NCBI GenBank assembly: GCA_947259605.1
Contig: CAMYMX010000003.1
Coordinates: 1-25,095 of the forward strand
Source of the DNA: an uncultured Polyangiaceae bacterium
GTDB taxonomy: Bacteria; Myxococcota_A; Polyangia; Polyangiales; Houyiibacteriaceae
Length of the DNA stretch: 25,095 nt
Direction: 5' to 3'
A program made the position numbers and the translations under genes. Below, piece by piece: positions 18,053-25,095 of the stretch (the first letter of the stretch is position 1; every line of letters starts with the position of its first letter). The notes beneath the pieces are model-generated. The model was given only the letters and a program-made list of their open reading frames with translations. It searched no databases and was not told the DNA's origin.

Positions 18053-19210
18053 ATGTACATCAACAAACGGGGCCTGCGAGAAATCGGAAAGGTCCTCTTC
18101 AAAAAGCCGACCGTCGGCCGCCTCGTGACGACTGCCTGGATCGCTCCCATCTACCTCGGACTCCGCCAGACGGCGGTGACTTTCCGCGCCCTCGACGAGC
18201 TCGTCTGCCCCGAGTATCGCGACCAGAAAGTCGAGCGGCCGGTATTCGTTTTTGCCAACCCCAGAAGCGGGACCACCCTCGCCCACCGCCTGATCAGCAT
18301 GGACGACGAGGTCTTCACGACGGTGAAGCTCTACCAGACGATTTTCCCGGCCGTCACGGCAACCAAGACATTCAAGCGGCTCATCGCGCTCTCGGAAACC
18401 CGCGTAGGCGCAGTGCTCCATCGTGCATATGAGTTTTTCAACGCTCCGCTCGAGAGCCGTTGGCAGGAAGTGCATCACATGAGTCTCGATCAAGCCGAGG
18501 AAGACGTGTGCACGCTCCTTTGGAACCTGACCTCGCCGGCCACGGGCCTGCTCTTTCCATTTATGGAAGACATGCCGAGCCAGACCTGGGTCGACCGTCA
18601 GCCCGCCGAAGAGCGGCGCGCTTTCATGGACTCCTACGAGAACACGATCAAGCGTCACGTATTCGAAGCAGGCGGAAAGCACTTTTTGAACAAGAATGTG
18701 TTTTTCTCCACGCGCGTTCGTTCGGTCTACGAAAAGTTCCCCGATGCTGCGTTCGTGTATCTCGTTCGCGACCCCCACGATTGCCTGCCGTCGTTCCTGA
18801 ACATGTTTTACCAGGCGTGGAAGGCGCATTCCCCGAGCATCCGCCCGGACGGCGAAGAGATTCAGGCCCTCAAGCGGCTGGGCTACGACTACTATCGATA
18901 CGCGCTGGAGTGCCGCAAAGAGATCCCAGAGGACCAGTTCATCGTCATTCGCTACGAGGACCTGATTCGGGACCCGAAAAAGACGATTCTGGGCCTCTAC
19001 GGCCGACTCGGAATGCCGGTCAGCGAAGCGTTCGAGGCCAAGCTCGACGAAGCCGTCCGGGCCCACTACGAATATGAAAGCCCTCGAGATTTCGAGCTCG
19101 ATTTCTTCGGCATCAGCCGCGAAGAGGTCTCCCGCGAGCTCCGCGAGGTATTCGAGGAGTTCGGCTACGACCGCCCCGAAGACGCCAACTACCTCGAAGC
19201 CGCCGAATAG
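18053..19210 (+). CDS. Sulfotransferase family protein (PAPS-dependent type)
   Basis: Predicted to transfer a sulfuryl group from PAPS to an unknown acceptor. The 385-residue protein has the 5'-phosphosulfate loop ANPRSGTT (68-75), which is the Sulfotransfer_3-type NPRSGTT form. The 3'-phosphate motif is VYLVRDPHDCLPS (235-247), with Arg239 and Ser247. RYEDL, about 80 residues later, is the usual third landmark. The N-terminal ~60 residues contain one hydrophobic patch (about 24-38, VTTAWIAPIYLGLR), possibly a membrane-associating helix, but no cleavable signal. Such proteins act on lipids, glycans or small molecules; the neighbours do not point to one. No PAPS-synthesis gene is nearby. The family is clear; the substrate is not. 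Confidence 0.85.
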   Translation: MYINKRGLREIGKVLFKKPTVGRLVTTAWIAPIYLGLRQTAVTFRALDELVCPEYRDQKVERPVFVFANPRSGTTLAHRLISMDDEVFTTVKLYQTIFPAVTATKTFKRLIALSETRVGAVLHRAYEFFNAPLESRWQEVHHMSLDQAEEDVCTLLWNLTSPATGLLFPFMEDMPSQTWVDRQPAEERRAFMDSYENTIKRHVFEAGGKHFLNKNVFFSTRVRSVYEKFPDAAFVYLVRDPHDCLPSFLNMFYQAWKAHSPSIRPDGEEIQALKRLGYDYYRYALECRKEIPEDQFIVIRYEDLIRDPKKTILGLYGRLGMPVSEAFEAKLDEAVRAHYEYESPRDFELDFFGISREEVSRELREVFEEFGYDRPEDANYLEAAE

Positions 19211-19267
19211 GCGCGCTCCAGCTAACGCCGCCGGGCAGACGATGTACATTCCACACTCGGAGGATGT

Positions 19268-20362
19268 ATGACGACGGACGTCGAAAGACTCGATTTTCCA
19301 GGCAGTAATGGCCAGGCCCTCTCGGGTCGACTTCACTTGCCGGCGGTGGCCCCCATCGCCTGCGCTGTCTTCGCGCACTGCTTCACCTGCTCGAAGGACA
19401 GCAGAGCCGCAAGATATGTCGCCGCGGCTCTTGCGGAGAAGGGCATCGCGACCCTGCGATTCGACTTCGCGGGAATTGGTGAGAGCGAAGGTGATTTCGA
19501 CAGCACGACGCTTGCTCACGACGCAGACGACATCGTAGCTGCTGCCGGCGTTTTGCAAAGGCGCTACCCCGTACCGGTGCTGCTCGTTGGGCATAGCCTA
19601 GGCGGCGCGGCGGCTCTCGCCGCAGCGGGACGTATTTCGGAAGTGGCCGGTGTGGCGACCATTGGTGCGCCGTTCGAAGCCGAGCATGCCCAGCAAATCA
19701 GCAGCATGCGGAAGGCATTGGTCGTCTTTCACTCCCCGCAGGACAATGTCGTGGGGATCGACAACGCACGCATGATTTACGAAGCCGCCCGGCACCCGAA
19801 GAGCTTCGTCTCTTTGGACGGGGCCGATCACCTGCTTGGCCGGCGCAGCGACGCGCATTACGTCGCGGAGGTTCTGGCGGCCTGGGCAGGGCGCTATTTG
19901 CCCGAACAGCCCGGTCAGGAGATTCCCGAAGATGCGCCCGAGGGCGAGGTCATCGTCGAAGGGAAGACGAGCAGCTTCTTGCAGCGAATTCAGGCACGCC
20001 ATCTCACGTTCGCGGCCGACGAACCGGTCGACAAGGGCGGTAGCGATCTCGGCCCCAATCCCTACGAGCTGCTGCTCGCCGGCCTCGGCGCATGCACCTC
20101 GATGACGTTGAAAATGTATGCGGGGCGCAAGGAGTGGCCTCTCGAAGCGGTACGGGTCACCCTGCGCCACAATCACGTTCATGCCAAAGACTGCGAAGAC
20201 TGCGAAAAAGATACAGGGATGATCGATGTGATCGAGAAGAAGCTCGAGCTCGAAGGCGACCTCACCGAGGAACAGCGTGAGCGGCTTCTCGCGATCTCGG
20301 CGCGCTGCCCGGTGCATCGAACCTTGCTCAACGAAATCAAGATCCGCTCGGAGCTCGCTTGA
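19268..20362 (+). CDS. Bifunctional alpha/beta hydrolase-OsmC fusion protein
   Basis: Residues ~1-212 form an alpha/beta hydrolase with the nucleophile Ser110 in VGHSLGG, the likely acid Asp159, and the base His188 in DGADHLL. Residues ~225-364 form an OsmC/Ohr-type domain with the two redox cysteines Cys276 (GACTSMTL) and Cys347 (SARCPVH), plus a CxxC (309-312) common in this subgroup. OsmC proteins reduce organic hydroperoxides; the role of the joined hydrolase is unknown. At 364 residues the protein is shorter than the ~405 I expect for this fusion. The missing part seems to be the lid between GAPFEAEH (133-140) and KALVVFHSP (149-157). The ATG follows CGGAGG closely. The stop overlaps the ABC-F start. 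Confidence 0.88.
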   Translation: MTTDVERLDFPGSNGQALSGRLHLPAVAPIACAVFAHCFTCSKDSRAARYVAAALAEKGIATLRFDFAGIGESEGDFDSTTLAHDADDIVAAAGVLQRRYPVPVLLVGHSLGGAAALAAAGRISEVAGVATIGAPFEAEHAQQISSMRKALVVFHSPQDNVVGIDNARMIYEAARHPKSFVSLDGADHLLGRRSDAHYVAEVLAAWAGRYLPEQPGQEIPEDAPEGEVIVEGKTSSFLQRIQARHLTFAADEPVDKGGSDLGPNPYELLLAGLGACTSMTLKMYAGRKEWPLEAVRVTLRHNHVHAKDCEDCEKDTGMIDVIEKKLELEGDLTEEQRERLLAISARCPVHRTLLNEIKIRSELA

Positions 20363-22341
20363 CGACACTCGCCTCGGTGAACAACGTTTCGCTCGCACTT
20401 GGGGGAGACACGCTCTTTGATGGGCTGTCGCTCCAGGTGCACCAGGGTGATCACATCGGTCTGGTGGGCCCGAACGGATCGGGGAAATCAAGCCTGTTCC
20501 GTTTGCTCGCTGGCAAGATCGAACCCGACGGTGGCACCGTGAACACGCTCCCCGGCGTGCGGGTTGGCTTTTTACCCCAGGAGATCACTTCGTTTCCGAA
20601 CGAGGAAGTGCTGACCTTCGTGTACGACAGTGTGCCCGGCCGGCCTGAGCTGCGCGCGGAGCTCGAGCGGCATGAAGCGAGACTGGCCGAGCACGACAGC
20701 CACGCCAACCACGATGAGCTCGTCGCTGTGGCGAGCTCCGTGGCAGAGCTTCACGAACAAATCGGCGTGCTCGATGCGCAGTTTTCGGAGCATGACGCCA
20801 AGAAGATTCTGCACGGGCTCGGCTTCACTCAGGCCGACCACCAGCGTCTCCTGTCCGAGCTGAGTGGTGGCTGGAAGATGCGCGCCGTGTTGGCGTCCCT
20901 CTTATTTCAAAGGCCCGGGCTGCTGCTCCTCGACGAGCCTACGAATCACCTGGACATGCCGTCGGTCGCATGGTTTTCGAAGTTCTTGAGCAGCTACGAC
21001 CAAGCCCTTTTTCTCGTCTCTCACGATAGGGAGTTCCTCAACGAGCAGGTGAACCGAGTCGTGAGCTTCGAGCCCGAAGGCGTTCGGACGTTTCGAGGAA
21101 ACTACGAGCGGTATCTCTTACAGCGCGAGGAAGAGCGGCAGCTTCTCGAGAACCGCGCGAAGAACCTCGAAAAGGAAAAGGAACACCTCGAGCAGTTCGT
21201 TCGGCGTTTCCGGGCGAAAGCGAGCAAGGCGGCTCAGGTTCAAAGCCGCGTTCGCAAGCTCGAGAAGATGGAGTCGGTGGAGCTGCACGCTTCTGCACGC
21301 GAAGTGCGATTCTCGTTTCCGGCAACCGATCGCGGCGCGCGCACCCCGATGCGCGTGGATGAGCTCTGCAAGTCGTTTGGCAAGCATGTGGTGTTCGACG
21401 GCGTGACGCTGGCCGTGGAGCGCGGCGACCGCATCGCGATCGTTGGACCCAACGGCGCAGGCAAGACGACGCTCCTGAAGATCTTGGCCAGGGAAATCGA
21501 GGCCTCGGCGGGGCGAGTGCATCTGCCCGGACAATCGAACGTCCGATACTTCGCCCAGCACCATGCAGAGGCGCTCGACCTGCAACGCACGGTCCTGCAA
21601 GAAGTCGCCTATGCCAGCGATGGCACGAGCGTCGAGAGCGTCCGCAAGGTGCTCGGAGCCATGCTCTTCGGTGAGCGCGCGATCGACAAACGAGTCTCGG
21701 TTCTCTCCGGCGGTGAACGGGCGCGGGTCGCCCTCGCCAAGATCCTCGTGCGCCCCGGGAACGTCTTGTTGATGGACGAGCCGACGAATCACCTCGACCT
21801 TCAGACCACCGAAGCCCTTACCGATGCGCTCGCCACCTACGACGGAACCCTGCTCTTCGTTAGCCACAATCGGGCGTTCATCCGCCGCCTCGCCACCAAG
21901 CTCTGGGTCGTGCACGACGGCGGCGTCGAAAACTATCCGGGCACCCTCGACGACTATCTCTGGTCTTGCCAGCAACGGGATGTCTCCCCGGCGACGGAGG
22001 CCGCGATCAAGCCAGTGCCTCAAAAGAGAAGCCGGCAAGCCCGAAAGGAACAGCGTCGGAGGGACGCTGAGCTCCGGTCCAAGCAAAATCAGGGAGTGAA
22101 GCCACTGGAGAAGTGCGTTGGGGAGCTCGAACGTTCGATTGCAAGGCTCGAGAAAACGATCGCCGAGCACAACGAGGAGTTGAGCAAGCCCGAGGTGTAC
22201 GACGACCCAGAGCGACGCGATGAGCTACTTCAGGAGGCGCGGAGCGCGCAACGCGAGCTGGAACGCGCCTTTGAAGAATGGACCGAATCGAACGAGAAGC
22301 TCGAACAGCTCCGCGGCGAGCTGAAAGCCATGGAGGGTTGA
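20359..22341 (+). CDS. ABC-F family ATPase (Uup/YheS-like)
   Basis: A cytoplasmic, ribosome-associated type of ABC protein with two nucleotide-binding domains and no membrane part. The first domain has GPNGSGKS (37-44), LSGGW (168-172) and LLDEPTNHLD (190-199). The second has GPNGAGKT (363-370), LSGGERAR (449-456) and MDEPTNHLD (472-480). The linker between them is charged and helical (about 253-300), as in ABC-F factors. A long C-terminal coiled coil (about 575-660) resembles that of Uup or YheS. The start is TTG overlapping the upstream TGA (TTGA), supported by GGAG at 20350-20353 with 5-nt spacing. Members either aid stalled ribosomes or give resistance to ribosome-targeting antibiotics; a housekeeping role seems likelier. 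Confidence 0.93.
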   Translation: MTTLASVNNVSLALGGDTLFDGLSLQVHQGDHIGLVGPNGSGKSSLFRLLAGKIEPDGGTVNTLPGVRVGFLPQEITSFPNEEVLTFVYDSVPGRPELRAELERHEARLAEHDSHANHDELVAVASSVAELHEQIGVLDAQFSEHDAKKILHGLGFTQADHQRLLSELSGGWKMRAVLASLLFQRPGLLLLDEPTNHLDMPSVAWFSKFLSSYDQALFLVSHDREFLNEQVNRVVSFEPEGVRTFRGNYERYLLQREEERQLLENRAKNLEKEKEHLEQFVRRFRAKASKAAQVQSRVRKLEKMESVELHASAREVRFSFPATDRGARTPMRVDELCKSFGKHVVFDGVTLAVERGDRIAIVGPNGAGKTTLLKILAREIEASAGRVHLPGQSNVRYFAQHHAEALDLQRTVLQEVAYASDGTSVESVRKVLGAMLFGERAIDKRVSVLSGGERARVALAKILVRPGNVLLMDEPTNHLDLQTTEALTDALATYDGTLLFVSHNRAFIRRLATKLWVVHDGGVENYPGTLDDYLWSCQQRDVSPATEAAIKPVPQKRSRQARKEQRRRDAELRSKQNQGVKPLEKCVGELERSIARLEKTIAEHNEELSKPEVYDDPERRDELLQEARSAQRELERAFEEWTESNEKLEQLRGELKAMEG

Positions 22342-22343
22342 GT

Positions 22344-22631
22344 ATGAAAAAGCTGACGGATGGTGAAATCGCCGAGCACATGAGGGCTCTGCCAAACTGG
22401 GAGCTTGGTACGGATCGCATCCGTCGCGTGTTTCGATTCAAAGACTTCGTCGAAGCGTTTGGGTGGATGAGCAGCATCGCCATCGTGGCCGAGACGATGA
22501 ATCACCACCCCGAGTGGCGAAACGTCTGGGCGACGGTCGAGGTCGAGCTCAGCACGCACGACGCCGGCGGGCTCACCGAGCTCGACATGAAGCTCGCCTC
22601 CAAGATGGACGAACTCAGCCGGCTCGGCTGA
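22344..22631 (+). CDS. Pterin-4a-carbinolamine dehydratase
   Basis: Recycles the 4a-hydroxy-tetrahydropterin made by aromatic amino acid hydroxylases. The 95-residue protein matches the active-site pattern completely: E50-TMN-H54-H55-P56, then Trp62, His72 and Asp81. The ATG at 22344 is set by GGAGGG at 22332-22337, 7 nt away, and lies 2 nt after the ABC-F stop, so the two are cotranscribed. No phenylalanine hydroxylase gene is in the window. In genomes lacking one, such proteins have been connected with molybdopterin metabolism. Confidence 0.95.
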   Translation: MKKLTDGEIAEHMRALPNWELGTDRIRRVFRFKDFVEAFGWMSSIAIVAETMNHHPEWRNVWATVEVELSTHDAGGLTELDMKLASKMDELSRLG

Positions 22632-22651
22632 CCCTGCCTCGCGCGTCTCCG

Positions 22652-24787
22652 TTAGTAGTTCGCGGTGGCGACCGGGGTCGTCAGGTCCTCTACGTCGTGG
22701 ACTCTGACGCCGCCGTGGCTGATCGAGTAGATGAACTCTTGGTCGTCGCCACTAATGAACACACCACGGGTGATCTGCGGTTGGTAGCCGCACTGGTAGT
22801 AGAACTCGTCGACCGGATATCCAATTCCGCCGCAGTCATCGAGGAGCAGGTCCGAGTGGTCGACGGCGCCTCGGCGGCTGAAGCCGTTGGTAGCGCTGAC
22901 GTCCCAGAGCTCGAGTGTGCTCGAGAAGTTCCCCTCGTAGGAGACGAACGGGAATGCGAGCAGGCCCTTCTCAGCGTAGAAGTTGAACGCCTTGTGATTG
23001 TGATTGGCCTCGGAGTAGCCCTCGCCGACCAGCGCCTTGTGCGCGAGCATCGGATTGACAGGATCTGACACGTCGAAGATCTGAAGGGCGGTGCCGTTGT
23101 CCCTTTGCGTCTCTTCGTCTATGTCGCGACCGATCGTCAATAGATGGTCGTCGTCGAGCGGATGCATGTAGTCGCTGAAGCCCGGAATCTTGAGCTCGCC
23201 AAGAACCTTGGGGCTTTCAGGATTGCTGAGGTCGATCGCAAACAGCGGGTCGACCTGCCGGAAGGTCACGATGTACGCGAGGTCTCCGATGAACCTCGCC
23301 GAGAAAATTCGCTCGCCTTCCGCAAGCGGCGGAGTCGAGCCAGCGAGCTCGAGCGCGTTGCCATCCAGCCTCAGGGTGCTGACGAGATTGTCTGTTGTCG
23401 GCGGAACCCAGACCTCCGGAGCCACGCCACTGGGATTCTGATCGGGCCAGGTGGTGCGTGTCGTCGCGATGCGGATGATGCCACCGCGCTCGTCGATCGA
23501 GAACTGATCGTTCACGGTGCCCTGAACGAAGCCCGAACCTTGGTACGGGGTTCGCTGCTGCAGGGACGAGACCGCGAACCGATGCACTGCGCTGCGTTCG
23601 CTGTTGAGCCCGCGCTCGAAGTAGGTCCAATCCGGCTGAGTCAGCACCATGGCCTCACCGTTCGCGTAGACCTGCGTCGCGCTACCCAGAATCGACGTAA
23701 TTTGGATCGAGCTGTCGGTCTCGATGTCGAGGCCCACTATTTGCGTGAGCCCGTAGTTCGCGAGGCCAGGCGCCGGTGAGTAGAAGTCCGCGCATTGCAC
23801 GGGCTGCTCTCGAATCTCGCCATCGATGCGCTCGCCCCAGACCGGCACCCAATCCTTGAGCGAGGTCTCGCGAATCGCGTCTTTGGCTTCGGCGGCCCAG
23901 GCGCGGGCAAGAAAGACCTGCGCCTCCCGGTCCTCCGGGTACGGGTCCCGGTTGTAGACGAAGTCATGGAGATGCGGCACGGTGCCGGGTCGCTGCATGC
24001 TGCTCTGCACCACGGCGCGAACGATGCCGCCGTGCCGACGCGAAGAGGTGTATCCACCGTCGACGTAAATCTCGCGCGCCGCCGTAGGCGAGTCGCCGCT
24101 GAGGTCGATTACGGTGATCTTCACGAACGGGCGACCGCAGTAGTAGCCGCCGTCGAAATCCGCCAATGCGGGCTCAGGGCCGCCAACGTAACCCCAGCAG
24201 AGATCGCCATCGTCGAGCGCGTCGACTCGGAAGACGTTGGAAAACACCACGGCGCGGTCGCCTTCGACGAACATCTCGATGGCGCTCGCCTGCTCGTCTT
24301 GGTGGAGCAACAGGTCGGCCACCTTCGAGGTCTGTGACGCTGGCCAGGAGTCGAACTCGTAGAACCCGTTGTCACGGATTACGTAGAGCTTGCGGCCTTC
24401 CTCGCCGACTTTGACGATGTCGGCCTCGTCGACGTCAGCAACCTGGAGGTTCGTATCCGAGAACCCGGTGGGATCCGCCGCCCCGTTGTCACCGCTCGCC
24501 TCGGGAGCGGGTCCGGCCGCTCCATCCAGTGCCAGGGCGTCGTCGGGCGCGCCAAAGTCAACGAAAACGCTAGGAACGCCCCGTTGCTCATAGTTATCCT
24601 GGTTAACGAACGACTCGAGCTCGAGCTCGACCTTGGCGATCGCGTCCTCTTGAACGGCATCGAGCACCTCTTCGCAGGTCGTCGCCTGCGTCAGGGCGGC
24701 CTGGTACTGACTCACCTCAGGCGTGGTCGTGCAGCCGATCGAGCCCCCGATCAGCACCAAGCAAAGCATTCCGGTAAACTTATGCAT
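22652..24787 (-). CDS. Secreted beta-propeller-domain lipoprotein
   Basis: A 711-residue protein resembling the 'secreted protein with C-terminal beta-propeller domain' family (PF09826 type, by memory), whose function is unknown. The N-terminus MHKFTGMLCLVLIGGSIGC is a lipoprotein signal with Cys19 as the lipidation site (SIGC, a slightly unusual lipobox). After a short helical stretch come repeated propeller-like strands such as TNLQVADVDEADIVK, KLYVIRDNGFYEFD, DLAYIVTFRQVDPLFAIDLSNPESPKVLG and HLLTIGRDIDEE. Several paired cysteines late in the protein (DDCGGIGY, YYQCGYQP) suggest disulfides. The ATG at 24787 is chosen for AGGAGG 6 nt upstream; an upstream in-frame start at 24811 would overlap the candidate promoter. 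It converges with the dehydratase gene across 20 nt. Confidence 0.85.
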   Translation of the reverse strand: MHKFTGMLCLVLIGGSIGCTTTPEVSQYQAALTQATTCEEVLDAVQEDAIAKVELELESFVNQDNYEQRGVPSVFVDFGAPDDALALDGAAGPAPEASGDNGAADPTGFSDTNLQVADVDEADIVKVGEEGRKLYVIRDNGFYEFDSWPASQTSKVADLLLHQDEQASAIEMFVEGDRAVVFSNVFRVDALDDGDLCWGYVGGPEPALADFDGGYYCGRPFVKITVIDLSGDSPTAAREIYVDGGYTSSRRHGGIVRAVVQSSMQRPGTVPHLHDFVYNRDPYPEDREAQVFLARAWAAEAKDAIRETSLKDWVPVWGERIDGEIREQPVQCADFYSPAPGLANYGLTQIVGLDIETDSSIQITSILGSATQVYANGEAMVLTQPDWTYFERGLNSERSAVHRFAVSSLQQRTPYQGSGFVQGTVNDQFSIDERGGIIRIATTRTTWPDQNPSGVAPEVWVPPTTDNLVSTLRLDGNALELAGSTPPLAEGERIFSARFIGDLAYIVTFRQVDPLFAIDLSNPESPKVLGELKIPGFSDYMHPLDDDHLLTIGRDIDEETQRDNGTALQIFDVSDPVNPMLAHKALVGEGYSEANHNHKAFNFYAEKGLLAFPFVSYEGNFSSTLELWDVSATNGFSRRGAVDHSDLLLDDCGGIGYPVDEFYYQCGYQPQITRGVFISGDDQEFIYSISHGGVRVHDVEDLTTPVATANY

Positions 24788-24793
24788 CCTCGT

Positions 24794-24816
24794 CCTCCTA
24801 GCTGTGCTCAAGACTA
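24794..24816 (-). promoter_or_regulatory. Candidate -10 (TAGTCT) and ribosome site of the lipoprotein gene
   Basis: On the minus strand TAGTCT (24816-24811) is followed by AGGAGG (24799-24794), then by the ATG at 24787. The hexamer is one base from the TAGACT seen before three other genes. No clear -35. The ribosome site is strong; the promoter is a guess. Confidence 0.35.
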
Positions 24817-24924
24817 AGCAAACAGCGTGCCTGGCGAAAACCCAAGCAATTTCATGTTAAGCACTGGGCCAGCCTGTGCCATTCGGATCAGCCTTGCACC
24901 CTTGTTGCGACCTGCTAATGAAGC

Positions 24925-24939
24925 TGAAAATCATTTTCA
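24925..24939. promoter_or_regulatory. Near-consensus Fur box (7-1-7 palindrome)
   Basis: TGAAAATCATTTTCA is a perfect 7-1-7 inverted repeat matching the classical Fur core TGATAATnATTATCA at all but two symmetric positions. It sits 23 nt before the ATG of the right-edge gene, where bound Fe-Fur would block transcription. It also lies in the shared upstream region of the divergent lipoprotein gene, about 140 bp from it. Confidence 0.7.
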
Positions 24940-24962
24940 TTTGCAAGAGGGAGAGGGCGAAA

Positions 24963-25095
24963 ATGACTTATCGACGCAGGGAATGGGTGGTGGCCGGGTG
25001 TCTGGCGATCGGGCTGATCGGCTGGGACGCAGGATTTGCCGGCGCGCAGAACGCCCCGCCCTCCCCCGAGACCGACACGGACACGGACACGGACA
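24963..25095 (+). CDS. N-terminus of an exported Thr-Asp-repeat protein (cut by the window edge)
   Basis: Only 44 codons are visible. The ATG has GAGAGGG 5 nt upstream. MTYRRREWVVAGCLAIGLIGW is a charged then hydrophobic signal sequence, probably cut after AGA (about residue 28). The RRREWVV start loosely resembles a twin-arginine signal, and VAGC at 10-13 formally resembles a lipobox, though it lies too early. After a Pro-rich bit the mature part begins with Thr-Asp repeats (from residue 37). The Fur box upstream suggests iron-repressed expression, so a TonB-dependent receptor or another iron- or heme-uptake protein is conceivable. The visible part cannot identify the family. Confidence 0.75.
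   Translation, partial: MTYRRREWVVAGCLAIGLIGWDAGFAGAQNAPPSPETDTDTDTD
25074..25095 (+). repeat. GACACG hexanucleotide tandem repeat (runs off the edge)
   Basis: At least 3.7 in-frame copies of GACACG encode alternating Asp and Thr. The unit is a multiple of three, so copy changes would alter linker length without shifting the frame. The true extent is not visible. Confidence 0.8.

Noticed and set aside
18680..18705. TTGAACA, half of the regulator's dyad, inside the sulfotransferase gene
   Set aside because: Only one arm is present, within coding sequence, with no partner at the right spacing.
18026..19594. Open frame of 522 codons on the minus strand
   Set aside because: It is antisense to the sulfotransferase and the start of the hydrolase-OsmC gene, both with intact catalytic motifs. 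The composition is that of a shadow frame.
21118..22170. Open frame of 350 codons on the minus strand
   Set aside because: It is antisense to the second half of the ABC-F gene; no motif is seen.
24990..25002. VAGC near the start of the right-edge protein read as a lipobox
   Set aside because: The Cys is at residue 13, before the main hydrophobic stretch, so a standard signal peptide cut later is more likely.

Overview
The window is about 25 kb of GC-rich (roughly 60-65% by eye), densely coded bacterial chromosome. It has short intergenic gaps, many 4-base start/stop overlaps, no tRNA or rRNA genes, no CRISPR array and no recognisable mobile element. The mix of genes suggests a Gram-negative, predatory/social-type proteobacterial relative, most likely Myxococcota or a neighbouring 'deltaproteobacterial' lineage. 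The pointers are a menaquinone pathway, a class II HMG-CoA reductase (mevalonate pathway), a membrane GGDEF protein, a sulfotransferase and a beta-propeller lipoprotein. That placement is an inference from gene content, not from a marker gene.

Layout. (1) 1-2807, minus: the first ~935 codons of cobalamin-dependent methionine synthase metH, running off the left edge. (2) 2965-4875, plus: a six-TM diguanylate cyclase followed 3 nt later by a YeeZ-like NAD(P)-binding epimerase-family protein. (3) 16116-4896, minus: one tight transcription unit of 10-11 genes. In transcription order these are a GbsR/MarR-type regulator, a long-chain polyprenyl diphosphate synthase, class II HMG-CoA reductase, ubiE/menG methyltransferase, menF, menD, menH, menA, menC, menE and, after a 45-nt gap, a small parvulin. 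(4) 16237-17919, plus: ilvD. (5) 18053-22631, plus: a PAPS-type sulfotransferase, an alpha/beta-hydrolase-OsmC fusion, an ABC-F ATPase and a pterin-4a-carbinolamine dehydratase. The last three are translationally coupled or nearly so. (6) 24787-22652, minus: a large secreted beta-propeller lipoprotein. (7) 24963 to the right edge, plus: the start of a Thr-Asp-repeat secreted protein behind a near-consensus Fur box.

How the genes work together. The central unit joins three parts of one biosynthetic problem: mevalonate supply (HMG-CoA reductase), the isoprenoid tail (polyprenyl diphosphate synthase) and the menaquinone head group, its prenylation and its methylation (MenF, D, H, C, E, A, G). 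Only MenB and a DHNA-CoA thioesterase are missing from the classical o-succinylbenzoate route; they must be elsewhere if the pathway works. The first gene encodes a winged-helix regulator. A perfect inverted repeat, TGTTCAA-N6-TTGAACA, lies just downstream of a plausible sigma-70-type promoter and in front of that gene, so an autoregulated lipoquinone regulon is the most interesting testable hypothesis here. A second hypothesis is iron control of the right-edge gene through the 7-1-7 palindrome TGAAAATCATTTTCA.
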